A DNA stretch of 64,000 nt from Chrysophaeum taylorii (Eukaryota; Sar; Pelagophyceae; Pelagomonadales; Pelagomonadaceae). The stretch spans positions 310,001 through 374,000 of the forward strand of contig JAQMWT010000379.1 in the NCBI GenBank assembly GCA_029834535.1, in the 5' to 3' direction. The notes below the pieces were generated by a model. It saw nothing but the letters and a program-made list of their open reading frames with translations, had not been told where the DNA came from and searched no databases. This document shows positions 41,094 through 49,438 of this stretch, piece by piece. Position numbers and translations under genes: made by a program. Numbering within the stretch: position 1 is the first letter of the stretch; every line of letters begins with the position of its first letter.

Positions 41094-42517
41094 ATGGGTG
41101 CCACGCGTGTTGCGTGCGTCCTGCTGCTTTGCGATGTCGCGAACGGCCTACTGACGTCTGGTGCGGTGACTGTGCGACGGACGGGACTCGGTGTTGCAGT
41201 CAAGGCACCGTTGCGCGTATCGCGCCCCACGCCGTGCGACGATGATCGGCGTCTAGGAGCGTTTCGACGAGGCGGCCTCGTGGGCCGCGCGGCTGCGTCG
41301 GAGGGCGACGCGCACGGCGTCGCAGTCGCCAGCGGCGGCGGTGGCAACGATCTGTTTGCAACGTACCTCAAGGTGGCCGACGTGTTGACCAACCTCTTCC
41401 CGATCTGGACTTTGGTGTTTTCGGCGTGGGGTCTCATGCGCCCGCAGGACTACGCGTGGCTGACGACCGAGTACTTCACCGCCGGCCTCGCCGTGCTCAT
41501 GCTGAGCATGGGCATCACGCTTGCCCCGTCCGACTTTGTTCGCGTCCTCTCGCGGCCAAACGCCGTCCTCGTCAACCTGCTGTTGTGCTACGGGATGATG
41601 CCGATGTTGGGACTGACGTTGGGAAACGCCTTCGGGCTCGACCCCGCGCTCGTCGCTGGTATGGTGCTCGTCGGCTCCATCAACGGAGGCCAGGCGAGCA
41701 ACCTGTGCACCTTCATCGCCAACGGCAATGTCGCGCTCTCAGTCCTCATGACCACGGCCACCACAATCGGCGCCATTTTCGCCACGCCCTTCTTGTGCAA
41801 GCAGCTCCTCGGAGCCGTCGTGCCCGTCGACGCCATGGGAATCGTCTTCTCGACGCTCCAGGTCGTCCTCGCGCCCATCGTCATCGGCATGGTGCTCAAC
41901 ATCGGGTTCCCGAAAGTCGTTAACGCCGTAAAACCCGCGACGCCCGTCATCGGCGTCGCCTCGACCTGCCTGCTCGTCGCCGCCGCCGTCGGCCAGGTCG
42001 CCGGACCCATCAAAGAGGCTGGCATGGCGCTTCAAATGCCCGTTTTGCTCCTCCACCTCGTCGGCGGCATCGCGGGCTACTGGATCTCCCGTATCCTCGG
42101 CTTTGGGGAGACCACTTCCAGGTGCGGCCGCCGAGTGTTTTCACGAATCCGTCGCCCAGGACCATGGCCATCGAGACCTCGATGAAGTCCTCCGCGTTTG
42201 GCTTCCTCCTCGCCAAGCTCCATTTTGGAGCCGAAGCCGCGAGCAACCGAGCGTCCTTTTATCATTTTTTTCTTTTATTCTTCGAGGAGCCCATGCGCTG
42301 CCCGCAGGCGCGCGTCCCGAGCGCCGTGTCGGTCGTTTGGATGGCGCTCACGGGATCTTCGCTCGCCGTCGCCTGGCGCTTCCTGCCCGTCACGCCCCCC
42401 AAGTTCGATCGGTCCGTCAAGTCACGCTTCGAGAAAGTTGACGTGGTTGGCGCCTTCAAGCGTGCCTTTGGCGGCGGTGACGGCGGCGGCGGCGCGACTA
42501 TGCCCAAGGAAGCCTAG
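41094..42517 (+). CDS. BASS family transporter (bile acid:sodium symporter type), probably plastid
   Basis: Three exons: 41094-42121, 42160-42238, 42308-42517; 438 residues; first intron 38 nt GT-AG, second GC-AG (GCGAGC...GCAG, 69 nt). ATG at 41094 chosen over an upstream TTG. The N-terminus is signal-like ([16 protein letters not shown]) followed by a basic stretch, fitting plastid import. The core has about nine helices with family motifs: [38 protein letters not shown], and after splicing [19 protein letters not shown] with [19 protein letters not shown]. Plant BASS2 imports pyruvate with sodium into plastids; substrate here is unknown. The second intron is a multiple of three without stops, so an unspliced product is also open. 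Confidence 0.85.
42239..42307 (+). other. GC-AG intron, 69 nt, stop-free in frame
   Basis: No GT donor gives phase 0. GCGAGC at 42239 with the CCGCAG acceptor restores the family segment HFG...RVPSAVS without the Phe/Leu-rich insertion. Confidence 0.6.
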
Positions 42518-42806
42518 GCGTTGTACACGCTTTGGCGCTTCCTTTCTAGTGGCGTTTCCACACGTGTGTACACGGCGGCGCGCCACCACCACCACCGACC
42601 ATGTCACCACGCGCCTGCTGTGCCTGATTTTTCTCGTGAGCGCAAGCGCTCCTGCTGCAGAGACCGCACCGACCCGCCGCGCGTCCACCCCCCCCAAAAA
42701 AAAAACATTGGGCAACGATCCCTCGAGGGTAATAGAAGTAAGATTTCCAGCAGGCAGTCAATATAGAGTTTTCCGAGTGACGTCGACCTGCACCTTATCG
42801 TCAGCG

Positions 42807-43859
42807 ATGGACAACGACAAGCGCCGCGGGATCCTTGGTGTGGGCAATCCGTTGCTGGACATTTCGGCGCGCGTGCCGTCGGAGATGCTGGTCAAGTACG
42901 AGGTCAAGTCGGGCGACATCATCCTCGCCGAGGAGAAGCACATGGGCGTGTACGATGAGCTCGTGGGTTCGTACGAGGTCGAGTACATCGCTGGCGGCGC
43001 GACGCAGAACTCGATACGGGTCGCGGCGTGGATGTTGTCCGAAGTCGAGGGCGGCGGGACGGCCGCGTTCGTCGGGTGCGTGGGCGACGACGCCAACGGC
43101 AAAAAGCTCGCCGAGGTCGCGACGGCGGCTGGCGTGACGGTAGAATACCAAATTGACGCCGCGACGCCTACCGGGCTGTGCGCCGTGCTGGTCGACGACT
43201 CGAACGAGCGGACGCTCATCACGCGGCTCGACGCGGCCAACAACTACAAACGGTCCCACCTCGAGAGCGAGGCCGTGCAAAAGCTGTTGGGCGCGGCTAA
43301 CGTCGTCTATTCGGCCGGATTCTTCCTGACCTCGGGCGGCCCCGACTGCACGACCTTGTTGGGTGCGCACTGCGTCGAGAACGGCAAGCACTTTTGCCTC
43401 AACTTGAGCGCGCCATTCATCCCGCAGTTCTTCGGCGAGGTTTTGGACAAGACGATGCCCTTTGTCGACATCCTCTTTGGAAACGAGACCGAGGCCGCCG
43501 CGCTCGGCGAGGCGCGCGGCTGGGGATCCGATCCCGCCGTCGTTGCCCTAAAGGTCGCGGCCATGCCCAAGCAGTCTGGAGCCTACGCCCGCGTCGTCGT
43601 CTTCACTCAGGGTTCCTCGGCGACGCTGGTCGCCAAGGAGGGCGATGTCGCCTCTTACCCGGTGCCACCGCTGGACAAGGACCTGATTCAAGATACCAAC
43701 GGCGCGGGCGACGCATTTGTCGGGGGCTTTTTGTCCCGCTTTGTTCTCGACGAGCCCCTGGCCAAGTGCGTCGAGGCTGGCCACTGGGCTGCGCGCGCGA
43801 TCATCCAGCGGAGTGGCTGCACTATGCCGCCCAAGTGCGCCTTCGCCTCGGAAATATGA
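42807..43859 (+). CDS. ADK: Adenosine kinase (PfkB family)
   Basis: Intronless, 350 residues, ATG at 42807 giving the canonical beginning ILGVGNPLLDISARV. Substrate loop GGATQNSIRVAAWML and the ATP/anion-hole motif TNGAGDAFVGGFLSRF, with catalytic Asp in GAGD, are intact, and the C-terminal SGCTMPPKC is typical of the family. It phosphorylates adenosine to AMP and keeps the methylation cycle running by removing adenosine. Length matches eukaryotic ADK (about 345). The open frame continues upstream without homology, so the longer version is rejected. Cytosolic by lack of a targeting peptide. Confidence 0.95.
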   Translation: MDNDKRRGILGVGNPLLDISARVPSEMLVKYEVKSGDIILAEEKHMGVYDELVGSYEVEYIAGGATQNSIRVAAWMLSEVEGGGTAAFVGCVGDDANGKKLAEVATAAGVTVEYQIDAATPTGLCAVLVDDSNERTLITRLDAANNYKRSHLESEAVQKLLGAANVVYSAGFFLTSGGPDCTTLLGAHCVENGKHFCLNLSAPFIPQFFGEVLDKTMPFVDILFGNETEAAALGEARGWGSDPAVVALKVAAMPKQSGAYARVVVFTQGSSATLVAKEGDVASYPVPPLDKDLIQDTNGAGDAFVGGFLSRFVLDEPLAKCVEAGHWAARAIIQRSGCTMPPKCAFASEI

Positions 43860-44447
43860 GCGCCGCCGCCGCCGCCGCCGTCGATAATGCGTCTTCTTAT
43901 TCCAGCTGCGCCGGCGCCATGCTGGTGCTGCTGCTGCTGCTGTTGTCTCGTTTTGTGCAAGACACTGCGGAAGCACGGCATGCCGCCGCCGTTGCTATGC
44001 GCCGTGCGGCTGAGTCCGCCACTGGCGACGAGCTGTCGCCTCTTCTTGTAAGGATGATTAGGTAAGTGAAGGAGTACGGTCCTGCTTTGCTGCACCGGCC
44101 GGGGGGGGGAGGGTGGCCGCGTTCTTCGGAAAATATAGTCGCATCATCGAGACACGACTACTCGAATATTATGTGCCTGGAACACCCTTTCTTTTCTTTC
44201 ACGGTGCTGTCGACTTAAAGAAGAAGAAGAAGAAGAAGAAGAAGAAGGTTATTACTGGAACAGCAGACTCACAACATTTTATTAGGCCGGTGGACACACC
44301 AACCGACGTTGTTGTTGTTGGACACTCGCTCGTTGGTGACCGGCACGCGGGTCGGCACGACGACAAGAGGCGGCGGGCTGTGCAATAAATAAATGGTCTG
44401 TGCAATAAAAGGGAGGCACCCAACTCGCCGTCGGCCCGGGGAGGTTC
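43860..44447. other. Spacer with (AAG)n repeat
   Basis: No gene. A perfect AAG run at about 44217-44248, a CTG cluster near 43920-43945, and a G tract at 44100-44110. It separates ADK from the convergent PX gene. Confidence 0.6.
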
Positions 44448-44978
44448 TCACATGACGGCGCATCGGGGACCGCAGAGCTCGGGGGCGATCGGGTTCGCGC
44501 CGCGGAGGTCGTTGCGGGAGCGGAGCTTGCGAAGCCTCGGGAGGGCATACTGACCACTCCGCACGGAGTAGGGGAAGTCCTCGAGGTGTCGCGCGCCGTG
44601 CATGAATCCGAGAAAGTCGAGAAGCGCGTCTTCGTCCCGAAGGATCGCGTCGTCGAGGAGCGACTGGACGTAGCGCTCGAGCTCCTGCCGACGGCCCTCG
44701 AGGACTTTAGCGTCGAAGTTTCCCCATATCCGCTTCGGCGGGAGCTTTGGGAGCGCGGTGGAGGTCGTGCCCATTGCCTCGGCCAGCGCGCAAAAGTCGG
44801 TGTAGCGCCGGTGGACGACCCACTGCTCGCTGCCCGCCTCGACGACGACGTCGAAGCTGATGAACTTGGTATTCGTGTTGGGATCGCAGCGCGTGCACAC
44901 CGAGGAGGCCGGCATGGTCACGATCAGCTTGCCGCGCGGCGCCTCGCGCGGCGAGACCCTGGCGCCGCCCTCGCTCAT
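44448..44978 (-). CDS. PX-domain protein with C-terminal CaaX box
   Basis: 176 residues from ATG at 44978 (MSEGGARVSP); the frame extends upstream only to a weak start. PX core: WVVHRRYTDFCALAEAM with the RRY motif that contacts PI3P, LPKLPPKRIWGNFDAKVLEG (the Pro-rich loop), and RRQELERYVQSLLDD. The protein ends CGPRCAVM, i.e. Cys-Ala-Val-Met, a perfect CaaX prenylation signal; Met at the last place favours farnesylation. PX plus lipid anchor predicts endosomal or other phosphoinositide-rich membranes. The domain makes up most of the protein, so an adaptor role is likely. Divergent from PRP39-like gene by 75 bp. Confidence 0.8.
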   Translation of the reverse strand: MSEGGARVSPREAPRGKLIVTMPASSVCTRCDPNTNTKFISFDVVVEAGSEQWVVHRRYTDFCALAEAMGTTSTALPKLPPKRIWGNFDAKVLEGRRQELERYVQSLLDDAILRDEDALLDFLGFMHGARHLEDFPYSVRSGQYALPRLRKLRSRNDLRGANPIAPELCGPRCAVM

Positions 44979-45053
44979 GCGCTTCTCTTTGGTCTCGCGG
45001 GAGAGGGAAGCCGACGCCTTAATAATTATTACCCTGCGCACACACTCATCAAC
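44979..45053. promoter_or_regulatory. 75-bp divergent promoter region
   Basis: Lies between the PX and PRP39-like start codons; contains an AT-rich TTAATAATTATTA stretch near 45018-45031. Confidence 0.45.
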
Positions 45054-46166
45054 ATGGAAGATGCCTTGGAGCGCGCGTTGGAGCAGTTTCCGTTGTGCTA
45101 CGGGTATTGGCTACAGTACGCCGAGGTCGATCCGTCGCGACGACGCGAGATCCTCGAGCGCGGGCTGAGCCGGAATCCGTACTGCGTCGAACTGTGGGTG
45201 GCACTGTGCGCGTCCGTCGAGGATGACAGCGAGCGGCTCGGGATTTTGGAGCGAGCGACGCGGCAACTCCGGCTCGTGCCTCGGTCGCTCGAGGTGTGGG
45301 CGCGGCGACTCGAGGCCGTGTCGAACGAGGAACGACCAAACGTCGTCCGAGAGCTCGTCTGGCCGCATCCCGAACTCGATTGGGTTTCCGGCGAGCTCGA
45401 GGGCGTCGACTTGCACCTGGTTAAGGAGGCCTGGGCGCGGCGGGCGCCCTACGAGGCCGCGATCGCTTCGCGCGATTACTACCACCCCCAACCTCTCGCC
45501 GAGGCGCAGCTCGAGGCGTGGCGCTCGTACGTCGATTTCGAGGAAAACGACGGCGACGACGAGAGAATAAGGGTGCTCTACGAACGGTGCCTCGTGCCCT
45601 GTTTCGACTACCCCGAGTTTTGGATGCGGTATGGCCTCTGGCTCGCCGCGACCCGCGGCCCCGGCGTCGCGGCGAAAGTCCTCGACGATCGCGCCCCGTC
45701 GACCCCCGATCTCGAGGGTTTGAGGGCCGACCTCCTCGAAGCCGACGGCCAGCTCGACGAGGCTCGCCGCATTCATCTCCGGATGTCCTCGGGCCTCCTC
45801 GAGGCGAGGCTTCGAGCGGCGAACTTCGAGCGCCGGACCTCCAACGTCCACGACGCCCTCGCGCTCCTCGAGGGGGACGCCGACCTCGCCGGCCACCTCT
45901 CCGCCTTCCACGGCTGCGTCGTGGCCGACCTCAGCGCCGCCCGGGCTACCCTCCAGGCCGCCCTCCAGACCCATCCTAACAACGACCTCATCTGGCGCGC
46001 CTACTACCACCTCGAAGCCACCAACTTCAAAGACCCCTACAACCATAATCGGATGCAACAAATCCCCGCGCACGCGCCCTTCCCTCTCCTCCGGCGCGAG
46101 AACGACGACTTCGTCTCCAACTTGGCGGCCAACACGAACCCTTCTTCTTCTTCTTCTTCTGCGTGA
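45054..46166 (+). CDS. PRP39: PRP39-like HAT-repeat splicing protein
   Basis: Intronless, 370 residues, ATG at 45054. HAT repeats are clear: CYGYWLQYAEVDPSRRREIL, NPYCVELWVALCASVEDDSE, LEAWRSYVDFEENDGDDERI, FDYPEFWMRYGLWLAATRG and NNDLIWRAYYHLEATNF, with the Trp/Tyr spacing of U1 snRNP proteins PRP39/PRPF39. PRP39 helps U1 bind the 5' splice site. The protein is shorter than usual (about 600 residues in animals and yeast), as if only the C-terminal HAT array were kept; an alternative is another HAT protein. The end is a Ser run from a TTC repeat. Confidence 0.7.
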   Translation: MEDALERALEQFPLCYGYWLQYAEVDPSRRREILERGLSRNPYCVELWVALCASVEDDSERLGILERATRQLRLVPRSLEVWARRLEAVSNEERPNVVRELVWPHPELDWVSGELEGVDLHLVKEAWARRAPYEAAIASRDYYHPQPLAEAQLEAWRSYVDFEENDGDDERIRVLYERCLVPCFDYPEFWMRYGLWLAATRGPGVAAKVLDDRAPSTPDLEGLRADLLEADGQLDEARRIHLRMSSGLLEARLRAANFERRTSNVHDALALLEGDADLAGHLSAFHGCVVADLSAARATLQAALQTHPNNDLIWRAYYHLEATNFKDPYNHNRMQQIPAHAPFPLLRRENDDFVSNLAANTNPSSSSSSA

Positions 46167-46280
46167 GTTCTTACTAATTAACGGCGAGTAGTAGTGGTAC
46201 GCTAACGACGAGAGAAAATCAATCCCCTTGTTGTCACCACCACTGGTGTTGTTATTATTATTAATAGGAAAAAAGTCGTC

Positions 46281-47179
46281 ATGGCGGCGGCGACGGTGTT
46301 TTGCGCCCGGGCGGGCGCGTTGACCTTCGCCGTGACCTGTCGCCAACGCCTCGCCTGGAACGACTCCGAGGTAAGGACGTTCGATCGTGACGCACGCACG
46401 GCCGCAGGAGGAGCCGCGCCGCATATTTAAGCCTGCCGTGCCCTACCCGGGCTGGGACGCGAACTGGGACGGCCTTCGCAGCGTCGCCAGACAGCAACGC
46501 GACGCGCACGCGCGGGTAAAAAGCGTGTTTACCTCATGCGTGCGGCGCGACGACACCACAGGTACCCACGCGGCACATCATTCTGATCAGGCACGGGCAG
46601 TACGACGAGTCGCGCAAAGAAGACGAGCTCAGGAAACTGACGACCCTCGGCCAGGCCCAGGCCATCCGGACGGGCGAACGCCTCCGTGACATTTTGGCCG
46701 AGAGCGAGGCGCCGGTTCGCTTGCGGTCCTCGACCATGACGCGCGCGCGAGAAACCTCCGACATTATCGCTAACTTCCTGCCGCCGCGAACCGAGTTCCT
46801 CGACCCAGACTCGAGGCTTGCCGAGGGCCGCCCGGCGCAGGCCATTCCCGGCCGACCCTTCGAGGACAAGGTCATCGATGCCGACGGCCCGCGCATCGAG
46901 GCCGCCTTCCGGTCGCTCTTCCACCGATCCACCGAGCCAACGGCGTCGGACCACGCCTTCGACATCGTTGTCTGCCACGGCAACGTCATTCGCTTTTTTG
47001 TCATGCGCGCACTCCAGCTCCCACCCGAGGCCTGGCTTCGGCTCTGCACCTTCAACTGCTCGATCACCTATCTCATCATTCGCCCCTCGGGCTCTGTCTC
47101 TTTACGGACGATGGGCGATATTTCGCATCTCCCCAAGCATCTAGTCTCCTTTTCCGCCCACCTCGGTGTCGAGTGGTGA
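46281..47179 (+). CDS. PGAM5: PGAM5-like phosphatase (histidine phosphatase superfamily)
   Basis: Three exons: 46281-46370, 46408-46515, 46562-47179 (GT-AG introns 37 and 46 nt), 271 residues. Exon 2 gives VPYPGWDANWDG, containing the WDxNWD motif by which PGAM5 oligomerises. Exon 3 begins TRHIILIRHGQY, with the catalytic RHG and His77, and later VVCHGNVIRFF carries the second catalytic His. The Ser/Thr or His protein phosphatase PGAM5 sits in mitochondrial membranes in animals. The N-terminal 28 residues are mildly hydrophobic (ALTFAVTC) and may target or anchor it. Length is close to PGAM5 (289). Confidence 0.85.
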
Positions 47180-47259
47180 TCTTCGCTTCGGTTTATTCTT
47201 ACATCGGCTTTATTTATGCCTATCGCTTCTTCCTCGCTCTTCCTATTCGTGCGCTAACC

Positions 47260-47345
47260 ACCGCACGGTTGCGATGGAGGATGGTGCTTTCTGAACCTGC
47301 GCCCTGCGAGGGCATCGCTCCTCCCGGCGGCGTAGCTTGGCACTA
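47260..47345 (+). mobile_element. TTAG-tailed SINE-like family, 5' fragment D
   Basis: ACCGCACGGTTGCGATGGAG then a GCGAGGGCATC block; an imperfect inverted copy of the 5' end of copy C (47775-47695). Confidence 0.5.
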
Positions 47346-47420
47346 GGTCGCTGGGCCTGGGGCGATTGCAGTCAGTGGGACGGGTCATTATATGGGCAGG
47401 GGGCACAAAAGAAAAAGCTA

Positions 47421-47775
47421 TAACTAACTAACCAGCTTCAGACCTCTCCCGAGCATGGGAGCCAGGCCTTACTAACTGGTGCCAGTCCGGAATTACGGGT
47501 CTGTAGACGAGGGGCGCCGAAAGGTGGGTCGGCGGAGAGTGATCATCAGGCTTGTCGCCATGCGACGAGGAGACCGCGATGTGACTGACAACCAACTCGT
47601 CGACAACCTTCGGTCTGCGCCCCCCGGCAAAATACCCCCCCCCACTGCGAACGTTCCGGCTGCCAACCGGCCCGCCCGGGAGGCGAACAGGTACCAACCT
47701 TAGCCGGGAGAGCGGATGCCCTCGCAAGGCGGCTCAGGATTCATGAGGCATCGTCCTCCATCGCAACCATGCGGT
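47421..47775 (-). mobile_element. TTAG-tailed SINE-like element, copy C
   Basis: Read on the minus strand it starts ACCGCATGGTTGCGATGGAG, passes CGCCTCCCGGGCGGGCCGG and the block shared with copy B, and ends with CTCCCATGCTCGGGAG, GAGGTCTGAAG and TTAG units. About 355 bp. The most complete copy together with A. Confidence 0.6.
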
Positions 47776-47783
47776 CGGCGAAG

Positions 47784-48315
47784 TTATTACCATCGTTGTT
47801 GTGGTTTGCAACTCGGAAACCTCGTCGCGTCTCCGGTTGTTATTACGTAGTTATCCACCCTCCTATGGCCAGCCGTGATTTATGAGATTGTCGTCGGCGC
47901 GCCTGGGCCAGGGTCGGATAAGAAAGTTCGTACGAGCCGTTAACTATGTTTCAGTTTGTACTAAGACATACTCAACGGATCGCTGAGCTATGTTCATTTG
48001 TACTCAAGCAGTATGTGCCGCCACGCCGCGAGATCGTCGCGATGGAACTAGTACCCATAGTGAAGTCGGCATCCTTTCGTCCCCTCACGCAAAAAAAGGA
48101 AAAAGCCCACGCGTTGTTTTTTTTTTTTTTTAGGACCCGTCGTTGCGGCGCGGGCTAGTCTCGTTTTCTTATCCGACCCGTTAGGGGATACTGTGAATAA
48201 CGTCATCCATCCTCGGTCCCTACCTGGGCACTCCCAGCCAGCCGCTTGGCCCCCTCAAAAATTCTCTCAGGAGGGTAACAAATATGATCGCGACTGCCAA
48301 CGATGGCTCACGTCG
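47784..48315. other. Spacer holding a 269-bp TIR element
   Basis: No gene. It contains the inverted-repeat element listed separately, and an A/T run (48110-48131). Confidence 0.5.
47911..48179. mobile_element. MITE-like element with 15-bp perfect inverted ends
   Basis: GGGTCGGATAAGAAA at 47911-47925 is exactly mirrored by TTTCTTATCCGACCC at 48165-48179. The interior has no coding frame of note. No target-site duplication is visible at the two borders (GGGCCA versus GTTAGG), so it is either old or a stem-forming structure. Confidence 0.45.
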
Positions 48316-49409
48316 ATGTCATACAACGAGCCGAAGACGCGAAGGATGAGGTTGCAACGTTTAGCAACGCTGGTGTGCTTCGTCGCGTCGGGCGAGGGGC
48401 ATTGGGCGGGCTTCGACTGCTCGGAGCCTCGCGACGGCAGCGACAACCTGACAATAGGCCAGCGCGAGTGCTCGTGCGGCGGGACGAAGCGGGACACGAG
48501 ACCTGTGCGATGGATTCATGTGCCGAAAACAGGAACCCAATTCGGGAACACGGTCTTCCGCGCCGCGTGCGATACGCTGCCTCCCTACGCCGCGATGTGA
48601 GCTCGCCGTATTGCTGCCGGCGAGACGACGACCCGTAGGCGAGCCGTGCCCGGAGAGAGCGTGCGTGCGTAGGTTATCGAGACTTGACGACAGCGCAGCT
48701 GCGACACGCACCGCACAAAAGGGTCATCCCTTACTTCCTGGACTGTTTCCCGAACGCCGTCGAGCGCTGCCTGCTCGACGGCGGCATCGCCCTCGCGCAG
48801 GGCCATCACGCCCTCGAGAGCTTCGCCCCGCAGCGTGTCGCGTACGTCACCATGCTCCGCGACCCCTTTTCTCGGTTGGTCTCGAGTGAGCGAGCGAGAT
48901 TCGCCGCCTATTCTGGTATTCGTCGCGCAGGCTTCCACGACGACTACCACGACTGCAAAAAGTGCAGGGGCACTTCGCTCGTCGAGTTTGCAAGGAGCTC
49001 TCAAACGGCGGCGATTTACGCCAACTTTCTTCTCGGTCGATCTTCCGAGGAGCTCAATGCGAGCAGCGCGGTCGCCGAGGCCACAGAACGCCTAAAAAAG
49101 TTCGCGTTCGTTGGCATCGTCGAACGCTGGGCCCGCGCCGTTTGCCTCTACCACTCGATTTTCGGCGGCATCCCGACCAATGCCGAGTTCATGAACACCG
49201 TCCGCAAGAGCATGAAGCACAACGAGACGTCCCTCGCGGACCTCAGCGCCGAGTTGCGCCGGGACGCCCGCTACAGACACCGAAGAAGAAGCGATCCGCA
49301 CGACCTGAGCCTCGTGGACGACTACATCTACCAGGCGGCCGTTGTCCGATTCGACGCCGATTTCCGCGCGTACGAGGCTCGATGCAAAGTCCCGAAATAT
49401 AATAAATGA
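48316..49409 (+). CDS. Membrane-associated carbohydrate sulfotransferase-like protein
   Basis: First exon 48316-48596, then a GTGAGC donor; the best phase-matched acceptor joins 48722-49409 (intron 125 nt), about 322 residues. Signal-like N-terminus (RLQRLATLVCFVASG). The 5'-phosphosulfate loop is RWIHVPKTGTQFGNTVF and the 3'-phosphate element VTMLRDPFSRLVS with Arg and Ser in place, both hallmarks of Golgi sulfotransferases using PAPS. Cys residues suggest a lumenal domain. Acceptor glycan unknown. Its 3' end faces a glycosyltransferase gene 29 bp away. Alternative acceptors near 48672 would break the frame, so the joint is probable but not certain. Confidence 0.7.
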
Positions 49410-49438
49410 GTCTTTCTCCCTCCTCGCGCTGCTGGAGA

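Noticed and set aside
44586-45053. N-terminal extension of the PRP39-like frame
   Set aside because: It is the complement of the PX domain gene; the ATG at 45054 starts the HAT repeats.
45111-46424. 437-codon minus-strand frame
   Set aside because: Antisense to the PRP39-like gene, Gly/Arg/Val-rich and without domain.
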